Shown here one piece after another: positions 1 to 10,440 of a DNA stretch of 64,000 nt. Each line of letters opens with the position of its first letter. Position 1 is the first letter of the stretch. This stretch comes from Ectobius pallidus (taxonomy: Eukaryota > Arthropoda > Insecta > Blattodea > Ectobiidae): NCBI GenBank assembly GCA_964059195.1, contig CAXKWD010000008.1, forward strand, positions 42,585,502 to 42,649,501, given 5' to 3'. The notes beneath the pieces were generated by a model. That model searched no databases, was not told the DNA's origin, and saw only the letters and a program-made list of their open reading frames with translations. The translations under genes and the position numbers were made by a program.

Positions 1-106
1 CGATAAAGCGTGTTTGAGTTATCGCGTTTACAGAGACACGGACAGATATTTTTCCATCTACCGCACAATCTCATAAAGTACCAGTACCATTCTGGCACTT
101 AATATT
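1..106 (-). repeat. Truncated copy of the TAAGTGCCAG dispersed repeat
   Basis: The stretch reads GATAAAGCGTGTTTGAGTT..., then an ACGGACAG motif, then ends in CTCATAAAGTACC and TCTGGCACTTAA. The same string occurs at 9214-9340 (same orientation) and reverse-complemented at 20976-21060 and 21835-21920, so this is the terminal part of a dispersed repeat cut by the window edge. No coding capacity is visible here. The family is unnamed by me. Confidence 0.75.
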
Positions 107-262
107 TATATAAAATCATTACATAATCTTTTTGTTGCATGCATTATAAAGGACGAGGTTGGGTCTCAGTGGTGAATTTAATATTTGAAGGGGCCCGAGA
201 AAATTTGTCCCTGGGGCCCTTGGTTTCTCTCCACGGCCCTGCATATATCAGTCTGCAAGTCA
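107..262. other. No recognised feature
   Basis: AT-rich sequence followed by a GC-richer stretch (190-240) between the dispersed repeat and the copia terminal repeat. It does not match the corresponding flank of the other copia terminal-repeat copy near 6.2 kb. I see no gene here. Confidence 0.5.
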
Positions 263-369
263 TGGTAGAGCACAGTTCGCCAACCATACAACACAAAAAC
301 CAACTTGGCACTTACAATGTCGGCAACTGCTGACTGGCAATGTTAGTTGTAAACTGATTAACCTCAACA
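263..369 (-). repeat. Copia 3' LTR (short or truncated)
   Basis: On the minus strand the purine tract AAGGAGGAG (370-378) is followed directly by TGTTGAGGTTAATCAG. This is the expected polypurine-tract/LTR junction, with a 5' TG. About 107 bp are shared with 6211-6319 at only a few mismatches; beyond that the two copies diverge. The LTR is therefore very short or truncated at its far end. I could not find matching target-site duplications. Confidence 0.65.
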
Positions 370-600
370 CTCCTCCTTAATCACTTTACAACGAAGATTT
401 TCAAAGGTTTTCTTGCACAAAGGTTTCGTCAGAATGTCTGCAATTTGCAAACTGCTTTCAATATGTTCAAGAGTAACTGTACTGCCTATATGCTGTTGAA
501 TATATTTTCTTGGAATTTCAATGTGTTTCTTGCCTTTATTTGTCTTTCCCTCATGAGAATTCTGGAGCATGTGGATTGCTGACATGTTGTCAACAAACAA
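364..600 (-). pseudogene. Copia RNase H, C-terminal remnant
   Basis: The minus-strand translation contains the copia RNase H C-terminal signature: FVDNMSAIHML, then KHIEIPRKYI, then ADILTKPL. Only the last part of the domain is present. The preceding RT frame (590-1111) stops being recognisable just upstream, so the RNase H N-terminal half and the RT connection, roughly 100-plus residues in intact copia elements, are missing. The ORF ends with a TGA lying 4-6 bases inside the LTR. Confidence 0.8.
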
Positions 601-1549
601 AGTGATCGAATCTTTGATCAGCCATCTTCCAGTGAATCATCATTGGCTTTGTGCAGAAGCGGCTCAAGTAGTTTACAGCAAAACTAATATCTGGTCTGGT
701 AATCGTTGCAAGGTATAGCAGACTTCCAATGGCTTCACGATAAGGGATGCTATCTGGCACAGGTTTGTCATTCACGTAGCACTCCTTCTTCATGATCATT
801 CCAGGTTCAATTGGTGTTGACACTGGGTTGTATTGTTCGAGATTCATCTTCTCGATTATCTTCTTTGTGTACCGGGGTTGGCTCACAAAAATTCCTCCTG
901 GTTCAATCTTCAGTTCCATGCCAAGGTACGATATCTCCTTCTGAACCGTCTTGCTGAAAGTGATCTCAAATTCCTGATTGATCTTGTTCAAAATGTTGTA
1001 GATTTCTCTTTCTTCCTTTCCTGCGATCAATCCATCATCTACAAATAGTGACAACAGAATGTTCCTTTCTTTGTTGTAGTAGATACAAGGGTCGTCATCT
1101 GTACTTATCAATCCTATGCTTTCAAGATATTTTTATATTCTCTCATTCCACTTCTTCAGAGCTCGTGTGAGTCCATAGATACTTTTCTGTAGTTTGCACA
1201 CTTTCATAGATCCGTCATTGAATCCTTCTGGTTGGAACATGTAAATTTCCTCCTCCAGATATCCATATAGAAAAGCTGCTTTGACATCGAATGGTACCAA
1301 CTTCAACTTCTCAGATGCTGCATGACTTAAAATCAGTCTTATTGATGCAAGATGAGCTACGGGGCTGAATGCATCTGTGTAGTCAATTCCTTCCTTTTGT
1401 TCAAATTCTCTAGCTACTAGTCTGGCTTTGAATTTTCCATTAGCTTTTTCTCGAAGTATCCACCTACATGACAACGGCTTTACTCCTTCTGGACAGTTGA
1501 CTAGCTTCCAGGTTTTCATTTTCATCAATGAGCTATAGTCCTCCTGCAT
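590..1549 (-). pseudogene. Copia reverse transcriptase, interrupted
   Basis: Two minus-strand ORFs (1133-1549 and 590-1111) make up a copia-type RT (RVT_2). The first holds the fingers/palm start (DVKAAFLYGYLEEEIYM); the second holds the catalytic box as LFVDDGL, a variant of the usual YVDD. A stop and frame break lie between them (about 1112-1132), and another break separates them from the integrase frame (about 1550-1611). The domain order and the DVKAAFL motif make the assignment firm. The breaks mean no functional enzyme. Confidence 0.85.
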
Positions 1550-1611
1550 TGCACTTCGCCAGTTCTCATTTTTCAGTGCTTTTGCAGTAGAGATGTCTTG
1601 AACTTCTCCAA

Positions 1612-3612
1612 TTATGACAATAGTAGCACTATTTTCTTCTTCAGAATAGTCCAGTTAGAATAATCATCGAATCTGGCAGGTTGTTTCAATTTTCTGCGAT
1701 CACGTAGATTACCCCTTTCTTCTATCACTGGTTCTGTTCCCTGTCTTTCTTCTGTTCTGCCTTCTCCTTCTCCAAATTTTTCAGTTTCTTCTTCTTGATT
1801 TTCAGGTGAATTCATGCTGATTTCTATACTTTTACTTTCTTTTTCTTTGTTTTCGTTGAAGATCACATTATCTGAGCTGATAACTTCTCGTGTGCTTGGT
1901 ATGTACACCCTGTAGCATGGTGAGTTTATGTCGTATCCTACGAAAACTCCTTTCTGAGATTTGCGGTCCATCTTTCTTCTCTTGTGACTTGGAATCAATA
2001 GAAAACATTCAAATGCTTGTAATTTATTGATATCGATTCTGCGTCCAAACCACAGTTCTGCAGGACTCTTTCCTTCAATGGTGCTTGTTCCAGTCTGGTT
2101 TATGGTAAATACCGCATAATTTGCTGCTTCTGCCCAAAATCTTTTGTCTAGATTGTTTGCATGTACTGCTGAGCGAGCAGCTTCAACAACAGTCCGCATC
2201 TCTCTCTCAATCCTTCCATTCTGCTCTGGTGAGTAAACATTTGAGAATGTGTGTAGAACTCCCAGTGCTTCCAGTAATTCATTTGTTTTGAGATTATTTA
2301 TTTCCTTTCCATTATCAGACCGAAGACTTTTTATCTTCCTTCCCAGTTGGTTTTCTACCAACTTGATATAGCTTTCTAGCTTCCTTGGTGCTTCATCCTT
2401 AGTCTTCATGAAGTAGATTGTTCGGAAATGAGAGAAGTCATCTTTGAGAAGTAGAAAATACTTTGCTCCTCCCAATGATGGTACATCCATTTCACACATA
2501 TCCACGTGCACCAAGTCCAGTGGTTGTGTAGCGTTCTTTGGGTTTGTTGGATGAGAAATGCGATGTTGCTTGCCATACACACATCCTTCACATACAACTC
2601 CATTCCAGTCATCTATGTACTTAATTCCTTGCCTATTCAGGATGTCTCTCACATATTTGATATTCTGGTGTGCAAGTCTCCCATGCCATGTCCAGATGGA
2701 TGTAACTAAACAGTTTTCTTCTTTCTCTCTCCTCAGCATCATTTTGTACAGATTTCCTTCACGTTTTGCCACTGTGACGATGTGTTTACCATCTGAAGTA
2801 GTAAATTTGGATATTTCACTGTCTGCACTTTGCAAATAGCCCTTATCTAGCATTTTTCCTACTGAAAAAAGGTTGAAATTCAGATCTGGTACATACAAAA
2901 CGTCTTTTAATTCAACTGGATACCATTTTTCACCTTCAAATGCTTCCTGCTCCACATTTCCGACTGCAATGCCATCTAGTTTGGATGAGTCTCCTATTAC
3001 AATTGAGATGGGTTCGTCCAACTCAGTGAGATGAGTAAACCACTCTCTATTTGGAGTCATGTGCTGACTGGCTCCACAATCTTGAAACCACACTTCCATC
3101 ATGTCCTCCTTGTGTTGCTCGTCCAGATCTGCTGTGGTAAGTTTGATGGTTATAAATCCTCGACGTTCACGTTGTTCATCTTGGCTTGCAATTTCTTCTT
3201 TGCTCTTTTCATTTCGGAATGTACACTCCTTTGCGTAGTGTCCTTTCTTCCCACAATTGTTGCAGGGGTAAGTCTTCTTGCAGTATGCTATGTATTTATC
3301 ACATAGTTTGCCTCTGCAGTCCCTGAGAATATGTCCATTCTTTCCACACTTGTGACAGATCACTGATTGTTTATCTTGCTTGCTTTGTGATGACTGTACT
3401 TGCCTTCGGGGATGCCTTACGATGAGAGAATTTTGTGTGCCCTCTTGACCCTGGATTGCATCCTTGAGCCTTTCGTCTTCGAGTCTCAATCTTTCGATCA
3501 TGTTTTCCACTGTCTTATCTGATCCAGTTACGTTGTCCCAGGATGTCCTGAAATGTGCCAGTTTTGTGGGCAATATGCTCAATATTCTGGTCATGATCCA
3601 GCTTTCTTTCAT
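1612..3612 (-). pseudogene. Copia nucleocapsid-protease-integrase segment
   Basis: A long open minus-strand frame of 666 codons. In order it shows two CCHC knuckles (CHKCGKNGHILRDC about residue 84, CNNCGKKGHYAKEC about residue 117), a protease site as DCGASQHM (the usual Ser of DSGAS replaced by Cys), the integrase zinc-binding HHCC region beginning WHGRLAHQN, and the catalytic triad context (VHVDMCEMD, SDNGKE, PEQNGRIERE). It is in a different frame from the gag N-terminal piece at 3609-4034 and from the RT pieces, so the original polyprotein is frameshifted on both sides. This is the best preserved part of the element. Confidence 0.87.
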
Positions 3613-4034
3613 GATAATTCTTCACCTATCATTACAATTTCCATACAGTTCTCTGCTGCTGACTTATTTTCATCATACAAAAAAGTGAAAATTTTTCTAC
3701 GTAAAACTTCCAAGTTTACTTCAGTCTTTGTTCCATACAAACTAACTAATTTGTCTAACATTGCTTTTGATGTTTGACAACTAGCAATTTTTCTTGCAAT
3801 AGAGCTAGACACATTTAAGCCTCTCAATGATTGAGCTTCAATGTCTTTTTGTAACCACTCTTTAACTGCTTCATCAGTGCGAGCACCTGTAGGCTTGTCT
3901 AATCACCTGTTGCGACATCTTATAAATCCTTTGTTCTGAGAACTAAATTTAACTTGAAACGCTATGACACATAATTTACTACTCCTTGTGAGTCCTCACT
4001 TAACATTTCTAGATGTGATTTTACTGTATCCATG
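3609..4034 (-). pseudogene. Copia gag, N-terminal part
   Basis: The minus strand from an ATG at 4034 begins MDTVKSH and gives gag-like sequence, including WLQKDIEA and LDKLVSLYG, typical of the copia gag (UBN2-like) domain. It contains in-frame stops near 3965 and 3930 and a frameshift near 3903. A further shift around 3610 leads into the zinc-knuckle frame. The first bases upstream of the ATG are AT-rich leader. The start is chosen because this is the first ATG in the frame that gives gag-like sequence. Confidence 0.65.
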
Positions 4035-4320
4035 ACTGACAATTTCTTATTTCCTTACTTTACAATTCACAAATATAACGTTGCACAAAATTAACTTTGT
4101 GTTTTCTTTTATTGTGGAAATGCTGTGCGATGATCCAGTAGCCGTGACTGCTTGAGGTCGTTTTGTAGGTCAGATTGTAACAGTTTTTATTTAACTTGTT
4201 TCTTGTCGTCCTGGGAACATAACCTGTTGATTTATATATTGAATATCTTGATATGTCTTGCACTGATATAAATGAAAGTTCAAACGCGTGATGACAATTT
4301 TACTTTATTGCAGAAACGTA

Positions 4321-5981
4321 TATGAACTGCTAATTGCAAAAAGGCAACTAGTCCTCAAAATTCACAAATTCACTTTTCAGCAAAAATCATTTCTCAAAGG
4401 GTAGACACACCATTTACTGCTGAAAGAGAGTGTCTGTCATCATATTTATAGGTATGGCAACAGTTTGAATTTTGCTTTTACTGCAGATAGGCAACACGTC
4501 CGGGACTTGTTCCTCTTCTGCTGTAAACAATAGTTCTGGTCAACCTGCAAAAGACGCATGTGTGACCTGTGAGGAGCTCAAGTTGAAAATAACAAGTGCT
4601 TTTCTTAATGACAATGCAAAAAGAGCCAAAATAGCAGAGCTTATGGTGCACAATAGGAGGGCTAAAAAGTTTTACAACAAATTAAAAGATACCACAGAGG
4701 AATGCAAAAAGACCCTAAACAAGTTGGATTATGTGTAGATTACATGGCTTATGTGGCATTATCGTGCATACCAGTATTTTTATTTGACGCAACTCACAGT
4801 GAACGTCTTTCAAATTCACGACATTGCTTCCAGAAAAATTACGGTTTTTATTTATCATGAAGGGGAAGGCGGTGAAGGTTCAAATGAAGTATATTCTATG
4901 TTTTTGTGGTGCATACAAAACAAAATTTCAGATGAAGTTAAAACTTTGCACCCTTTTGGTGACAACTGTGCTGGTCAAAACAAGAACCACATCCTTGTTA
5001 GACTTATGATGGCTCTTTGTGAAACTGAGAGATTTGACAAAGTAAATTTGGTGTTTCCTGTTAGGGGACATTTGATTATACCTAAATGACCGTGACTTTG
5101 GAATTATAAGGAGAAAACTGAGAAAAGTATACAGATATTATGAAATTGATGAAGTAATTGATCTGATAAACACTTCCTCAAAAATTCCTGGAAAGTTTAC
5201 TGTGAAGAAAATGTCATTTGAAGATTTCATTGACTATGGGGCTTGGCGGCCCAAGTTTTACAAGAGAACATGCTTAAGCAATGGCTCTTATGGGAAAATG
5301 TAATAAAACCTAACAAAATAACATTTTCAATCTCACAATACCGTGAGATGTCAGTTTCTTCTGATGAACCAGGGGAGACTGATTGCAGTATGCATATTGC
5401 TGGATTGACAAGTGACATTTTTCGCTTACGAAACACTATGAGGTACTTTGAACTACCAACTAATAAAGCCTATTCAGCTGTATTACCCATCAACCACTCA
5501 AAAAGTGTGGATATAAAGAAAACTTTGGTTTATATTCCGGACGAAAAGCTCAGATTTTGGAATGAAATAACGTCATGACCTGTAACTACTGTGTCCATTC
5601 ATGAAGATCAACCAACTGAATAAATAAAGCTCTTTTAAGTAGTACTGTGCATCAGTTATGATATTAAAACAACAAAATAACATTATGACAATAGTGTTGC
5701 ATAAATAAAGCATTTTTCACGATTCTAGCAAGTCTTTTTCATTTTTAAACCTCATTTACTGCAAAAAGGGATCATATCCATGTTAAAAAAAGTTGTTCTA
5801 CACTTATAAACAAATGCATAACAATATTATGTATATATATTTTAGACACATTCTAACCGTTGAATAACTAGAAAAAATTTAAAACCCTGAGTTTGAAAAT
5901 AACATGTCAAAACAGTTTTTTGTCATTCCTGTAAAATCAGGATTTGTGGACTTGTTGCTTTTCTGCAGTTAGCAGTTCATA
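4321..5981 (+). mobile_element. TIR element carrying a DUF7869-like gene, TA target site
   Basis: The ends form inverted repeats: TATGAACTGCTAATTGCA at 4321 and, reverse-complemented from 5981, TATGAACTGCTAACTGCA. Similarity extends for about 38 bp with around five mismatches (… GCAAC, AGTCC shared). Each end is flanked by TA (4319-4320 and 5982-5983), consistent with a TA target duplication. The interior holds one broken plus-strand gene (4472-5578). The element interrupts the 5' leader of the copia element, so it inserted later. I do not recognise a named DNA-transposon superfamily; the TA duplication alone would also fit Tc1/mariner-type insertion. Confidence 0.7.
4472..5578 (+). pseudogene. 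DUF7869-like protein, broken into three frames
   Basis: The plus-strand translation has a Cys/His-bearing helix (CVTCEELKLK … HNRRAKKFYNKL), then LTVNVFQIHD, YHEGEGGEGSNEV, GDNCAGQNKNHILVRLMMAL, FPVRGH and, after a frameshift near 5089, DRDFGIIRRKLRK. This order (FxIHD, NEV, DNCxGQNKN, PVRGHxxxP, DRDFG) is what I know of arthropod proteins annotated with DUF7869. Whether that family is a transposase is inference: conserved Asp residues in DNCAGQN and DRDFG could be catalytic. A stop at 4736-4738 and shifts near 5089 and 5240 make it a pseudogene. The last piece runs 5243-5578. Confidence 0.65.
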
Positions 5982-6204
5982 TATGTATCAATATGAATAA
6001 CTGATAATGATTTATAGAATATTACAGTTAACTTAATTTTGACTTGATAATAAATGGATGGTTAATATTTTACTTTCAAAACTTGGATACAAAATTATAA
6101 AGTCACAGCACACAAATGTCATGTACATCACAGATGACTTTCATTGTCTTACTGCTCACATGTCAAGTACACCATCAACGACTTTCATGTTCTTACTACA
6201 GTCT
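5590..6204. other. Element right end and copia leader remnant
   Basis: AT-rich non-coding sequence covering the 3' part of the TIR element (to 5981) and about 220 bp between it and the copia right terminal repeat. No ORF of interest is seen. By position, 5984-6204 is the copia 5' leader plus possible LTR sequence that has lost similarity to the left copy. Confidence 0.4.
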
Positions 6205-6319
6205 GAACATCATGGTAGAGCACAGTTCGCCAACCATACAACACAAAATCCAACTTGGCACTTACACTGTCGCCAACTGCTGACTGGCAATGTTAGTTGT
6301 AAACTGATTAACCTCAAAA
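6205..6319 (-). repeat. Copia 5' LTR copy
   Basis: About 107 bp match the left terminal repeat at 263-369 in the same orientation (shared stretch CATGGTAGAGCACAGTTCG through GATTAACCTCAA). The terminal TG is degraded here (CTCAAAA instead of CTCAACA). Its location upstream of gag on the minus strand makes it the 5' LTR. No convincing primer-binding site is seen beside it. Confidence 0.6.
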
Positions 6320-6890
6320 AAATTCAACGGTAGACAGTAAGTTTAACAAAATAGCGGTGTTTGAAGATATGAATTTGTGATTCATTATTTTCCACTTCTT
6401 CGCATATCCGTTCCATGAATTATCCTATAGATTACAAGTTCTCTGCATGCAGTCGAATTTCTAATATGTGATAATCACAACCCCTCATAATAATAACCCT
6501 CATATAACAATAAAATCTGCTTTGGACCATAAATATTGTTACATGGAGGTTTGACTGTAGAAGCAAATTTTCCTCAATTCCAGGTGTGCATCCTTGAGTT
6601 GTGAAAGAAATGTATGACAAACTTCAATCTATTTTAGGAAAAAGAATTAAATATCCGTAATATCAGCGGCTACTCTGTAGTTAATTCAGTTATGGTATCT
6701 CACTTGGCCAGCAAGACCGAAGATGGGTACCCATTTCCTTTTATTTTTTGTTCAAATGGAACAGTAGATGTATGGACAAACAATGATCAATAAAAGAATG
6801 GGCTAAGAGTTTAATGCTGGGAGCAGCGGTGCCTGGTGCAGAACATTTTGAGTCACCCCACCCCTACCCAATTGAAATTATTAATAGAAA
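6320..6890. other. No gene recognised
   Basis: Intronic AT-rich sequence. Around 6480-6557 there is a stretch ending GGTTTGACTG followed by TA, reminiscent of one end of a pogo/Tigger-like TIR read from the minus strand, but I cannot find a convincing partner end. Nothing else is supported. Confidence 0.35.
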
Positions 6891-6894
6891 GTTT

Positions 6895-7130
6895 CGAGTA
6901 AGGTTGAGATAGATCTGTCATTTATAGAACATAAGGTTCTCAACACGATGACGTGGGGTGTTTGTCTGGCATGGCAGCGGGTAGGATTTCTGTGGTTGAG
7001 TGATAATTGATAAGTCACTGATACTGATTTAGATATCTCCTCGAGTGAAAATTGCAGACAAATATCAGCAAAAAGAAACACCCCCTCCCCTCTTATCCAT
7101 GTTTTCCACACAAGATTCAAATCCCATGTT
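6895..7130 (+). repeat. Diverged dispersed repeat, copy 1
   Basis: Similar along its length to 9345-9560 in the same orientation. Shared landmarks are ATGACGTGGGGTG/ATGATGTGGGGTGG, GGGTAGGATT, TTGATAAGTCA, AGTGAAAATTGCAGAC, and ATCAGCAAAAAGAAACAC followed by CCCCTCTTATCCAT. The copies are clearly diverged. No coding function is seen. Confidence 0.75.
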
Positions 7131-7727
7131 TTCTAAGCTCTTTGCGGATTCGGTGTTTTCAAGGCTGGAAGGCTGTTGCTCAAGAGAAGATAGGCCAGCA
7201 CCCACTTTTGACATGCCATGTTTTAAATTATAAGACTCAGTCAGAAAGAAAAAACTACTAGTACGCACTTAGCCTATACTTTTAAAATGTTATAAAGTAA
7301 ACTCATTAGAGCATACTTGCATTCACATTCACATTCTCATGAACAAACAGAAACAGAACACATGACTAGACGATTAGTTCTGTAAAACTAAAAAAATGGG
7401 TGTAATGAAAAGTATTGAAATAACGGCTCCTTATTAACATTGACTTCAACTTCCGGATTTCACTTCGCATATTCTTTAAACTATTGGCACTAAGTACTGA
7501 AAATAGTCAGCACGACTATACCTCTGATGAAATTTTTCATATTTTTTACTCATTTTACTAGTGTTATATTTTACAAACAAAGTGGCTTCATATTTTAAGG
7601 TTTCTATGAATTCTGAAGAAATAGTAATGAGTCACGTCATTTAAATCAATCAGCAGTCTGCCTGTCATTTTATCTTACCAACCATAGCAATTTTAGGATA
7701 AAAAAACGTGATATATTAATTTAATCT
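7131..7727. other. No gene recognised
   Basis: AT-rich intronic sequence without recognisable coding, repeat or RNA features. Short ORFs here overlap the dispersed repeat and are shadows. Confidence 0.4.
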
Positions 7728-7825
7728 ATAGTGCGTTTGCATTGGGGTTAGGTTGGATATTATCCAAAGGATAACTATAGTGCGTTTGCATTGGGGTTAG
7801 ATTGGATATTTTCCAAAGGATAACT
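7728..7825 (+). repeat. Two-copy 49-bp tandem repeat
   Basis: The unit CTATAGTGCGTTTGCATTGG…AAAGGATAA occurs twice head-to-tail, differing at two positions (GGTTGGATATTAT versus GATTGGATATTTT). Each unit contains a short inverted motif (TTATCC/GGATAA). It is a small local duplication in intronic DNA. Confidence 0.9.
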
Positions 7826-7934
7826 TTTTTATGTTATAAGTTATAATTGACTAATCTCATAGAATGCATCACAACATTCATAATGTACATGTTACTTACA
7901 AAACTCGCCGTCATCGAGAACAGGAGTATCACAA

Positions 7935-8260
7935 AGAATAAATGAACAAAAAGTGTATAAAAAATAAAATCAGGTAAACTGATATATCAAAGTGCCAGAA
8001 TGCTTTTGTTGAATCAATTATAATTGCAATTATGATATGCAGAAAATAAGTTTTTTAATCAGATTAAATTCGACCAGCGTCAGCAGAACTACAGATTTGT
8101 GATATCTTGATAACTGCGCACTCACATGAAAATAAAAAATTAAATTAAAAAATCCATGTCAAATCGGCTGGCTCTGCGATTTGATCCAGTGACCTCCAGA
8201 ATACGAGTCCAAGACGTTACCATTCGGCCAACTCAGTCAATATGACGGTAAAGTTTGATA
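7935..8260 (-). repeat. tRNA-derived SINE, minus-oriented copy
   Basis: On the minus strand it reads GAGTTGGCCGAATGGTAACG (tRNA-like box A) and, about 35 nt on, TGGATCAAATCGC (degenerate box B). A body with CATATCATAATTGCAAT follows, ending in CAGTTTACCTGATTTTATT. The same order is found at about 22262-22470 on the plus strand, so the two are copies of one SINE family whose head resembles a tRNA with a long variable arm (Leu/Ser-like). Confidence 0.7.
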
Positions 8261-8954
8261 AGCATATGTGAAGGAATAGTGTTATTTGTCAAATCTAAAT
8301 GTATTGCAACTTGAAATTCTTAAAATATGTCAACATTTCACAAAATTAAGTGCCAAATAACTCCGCTAATTATTTCACAGTAATGTACTTTCTGTATATA
8401 ACAGTATTCATGTACTAACTCAATTTCAACTAGATCAACGAAGTAAACAAACATCTGACTGCATTGCAGACAAAGCCCTCAATTATTAAAAATGTGGCAG
8501 TGTATCTCAACTGTTTGTTGACAGATATATTATATGATATGAATTTAATTTGATAAATTCAAGTAATTTTAAGAAATTATATAATTTTTCAAGGGAAGGA
8601 GTGGTTTGTTTGGATTTTTATTGTCCGCGATATTTCCAGGGTTAAACTATCAATATATTACAGCTGGTGCCCATGGCTTCGCACGCCATTATTAATTGAC
8701 GCCAGGATTTTTAAGAAATTTACACTGGCAGTTTATTAAATATGTTTGTGGTTCAGAGCTATGAAAATTGTAAGTAAAAATAAAATTAGAATATTTGTTC
8801 ATTGTGTTCATTTCACTTAGGCCTTATATAGTAAAGAAACTGTTTTCCTAATTTTGTACTCTTTGTGAAAGTTTCGCTGATTGGTTGGCCTCGAGCCAAT
8901 CAAAATGCTTCAAATTGTCAGAGAACGAAGATTACATTATAATAGATGTGACTG
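8261..8954. other. No gene recognised
   Basis: AT-rich sequence. A short motif at 8662-8692 (AGCTGGTGCCCATGGCTTCG) resembles one at about 24200-24225 (AGCAGGTGCCCACAGCTTTG), suggesting a common dispersed repeat end, but the similarity is too short to delimit an element. Confidence 0.35.
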
Positions 8955-9342
8955 TTAATTACTCGTTATTTCAGTACCGATCAACCGATTTAGTCCAAAT
9001 TCAGTAGCCTTCTTTCCATGTATGTCATAAATGCGTATACCAAGTTTCATGTACCTCCGATAAAGTGTATTTGAGTTATCGCACCTTTCTGATATATTTC
9101 CATTAAAATAGGCACTTAATTGGGCATTACTCCGATACCGGTCAACCAATTTGGTCCAATATCAATAGGGTTCTTTCCATGGACGTTATAAATGCGTATA
9201 TCAAGTTTCATGAAAATCCGATAAAGCATATTTGAGTTATGGCATGTACAGACACACGGACAGATAGACCAAGAGACAGACGGATAGACATTTTCCATCC
9301 CCCACACAATCTCATAAAGTACCATTCTGGCACTTAGTAAAT
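8955..9342 (-). repeat. TAAGTGCCAG dispersed repeat with internal tandem units
   Basis: On the minus strand it starts TAAGTGCCAGAATGGTACTT and is followed by at least two diverged units of about 130-150 bp, each with CAAATAYGC…, ATGAAACTTGGTATACGCAT, CCATGGAAAG and ACCGGTATCGGAGTAATG-type landmarks. The same architecture is seen at 20976-22195 on the plus strand. Confidence 0.75.
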
Positions 9343-9344
9343 TC

Positions 9345-9560
9345 AGCATGGAATTTACAAACTTCAGTAATGCAAATTAACTCAACAAAATGATGTGGGG
9401 TGGCAGTCCGGCCTGCCAGTGGGTAGGATTGTTGTGGGTTGAGTGATATTTGATAAGTCATCGATACCAATTTTAGAAGTCTCCTCAAGTGAAAATTGCA
9501 GACTGACATCAGCAAAAAGAAACACTTCTCCCCTCTTATCCATACGTGCTTCACTAGACC
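9345..9560 (+). repeat. Diverged dispersed repeat, copy 2
   Basis: Direct-orientation partner of 6895-7130, sharing the order GTGGGGTG, GGGTAGGATT, TGATAAGTCA, AGTGAAAATTGCAGAC and ATCAGCAAAAAGAAACAC. It directly abuts the TAAGTGCCAG repeat on its left. No coding function is seen. Confidence 0.75.
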
Positions 9561-9774
9561 ACACTCTGTCGAGTTCATCCACCTTATGGTGTGTGTTGAT
9601 CGAATTAAGAAGTTTCCATGTGCATTATGTTGACTTGGTCCAAGTTCTTAAACTTGTTTTAAATAATATCATTATACTCGTACTTTTTAAAGTGTCCTGA
9701 GCCATTTTTTAAATATTGAAAACACATTTTTGTGCCATTTTGTCAGCCTTCCAGCGATGACATCTCGGATGGCT

Positions 9775-9812
9775 CGCATCCTCTGCATCCCCCTTCCTAC
9801 ACCACTGGCTGG
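9775..9812. repeat. Possible hAT-type terminal motif
   Basis: The string CCCCCTTCCTACACCACTGG reads on the minus strand as a CAGTGGTGTAGGAAGGGGG-type end, typical of many arthropod hAT terminal inverted repeats. No partner end was found, so the element cannot be delimited. Confidence 0.3.
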
Positions 9813-9814
9813 TT

Positions 9815-10440
9815 GACCCTAAGAAGATGACATTGCACCCACTTCATATTAATCCTGGAATCATGGAGCAATTTATTGACGTGCTATATAAGAATTTATA
9901 CCATAAATTCTACAATGTCTGAGGTTAAAATAAAAGAGGGTGTATTTTGATGGACCTCAGATCAGACAGCTAAAGAAGTATACTGATTGTATGAACACTG
10001 TGAACAACAACGAATGGGGAAATACTATATTTCACATAAAATCCCATTTCACAGGACTTTTTACTAAATATTTTTAAAAAGCAGAATATTTAAGAGATTT
10101 CCAAGTCTGTTTGCAGGCTGGAGGATGTGTTAAAAAAGAGGAGTATCCTGCGAAAAGCAGGACATCTGTTCACTCTAAAAGGACTGCAAAGAAATTGTAA
10201 GAAACATGTTAGGAAAACTGCAAGTTCTTGATTGCAATATAAGTTTGAAACTTTATTTCTGGCACTCTCTCACTCACCGTGACTAATTTCCACATAATTT
10301 GGGACTCATGAGTGATGAGCAAGGTGCAAGATTTCATCGGGAAATTAGGAGATGGAAAGACGATATCAAGGCTAATGGAACAAAGCAGTCTTTGCAGACT
10401 ACTGCTTTAAGAGAAAATACACAATGAAAACATAAATTTA
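9815..10440 (+). pseudogene. Relic of the same gene family as 17870-19515
   Basis: Scattered plus-strand frames match the minus-strand gene at 17870-19515 in order. LHPLHINPGIMEQFID matches PPLHIKLGLIKQFVK; DGPQIRQLKK (about 9950) matches GPQIRELMK; NISLKLYFWHSLTHRD, with a stop at the next codon, matches MSLKIHFLHSHLD; and MSDEQGARFHREI (about 10310-10350) matches VSDEHGERFHQDI. Frameshifts and stops are frequent. It is an old, degraded second copy in the opposite orientation. No terminal inverted repeats were found around it. Confidence 0.65.

Larger units (their letters stand above)
263..6319 (-). mobile_element. Decayed Ty1/copia retrotransposon
   Basis: A minus-strand copia-order element: gag, CCHC zinc knuckles, aspartic protease, integrase, reverse transcriptase, then the end of RNase H. 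It is bounded by two direct copies of a terminal repeat of about 110 bp (263-369 and about 6205-6319). The reading frame is broken by stops and frameshifts in gag and RT. Most of the RT-RNase H connection is deleted near position 605. Its 5' leader (between the gag start near 4034 and the right terminal repeat) has been invaded by the TIR element at 4321-5981. The 3' side is better preserved: the ORF runs through a purine tract straight into the LTR start. The element cannot be autonomous as it stands. Confidence 0.85.

Noticed and set aside
6335..6557. Small pogo-like element (CAGT…/…TTTGACTG with TA)
   Set aside because: Only the right end is convincing; the putative left end at 6335 does not align with it.
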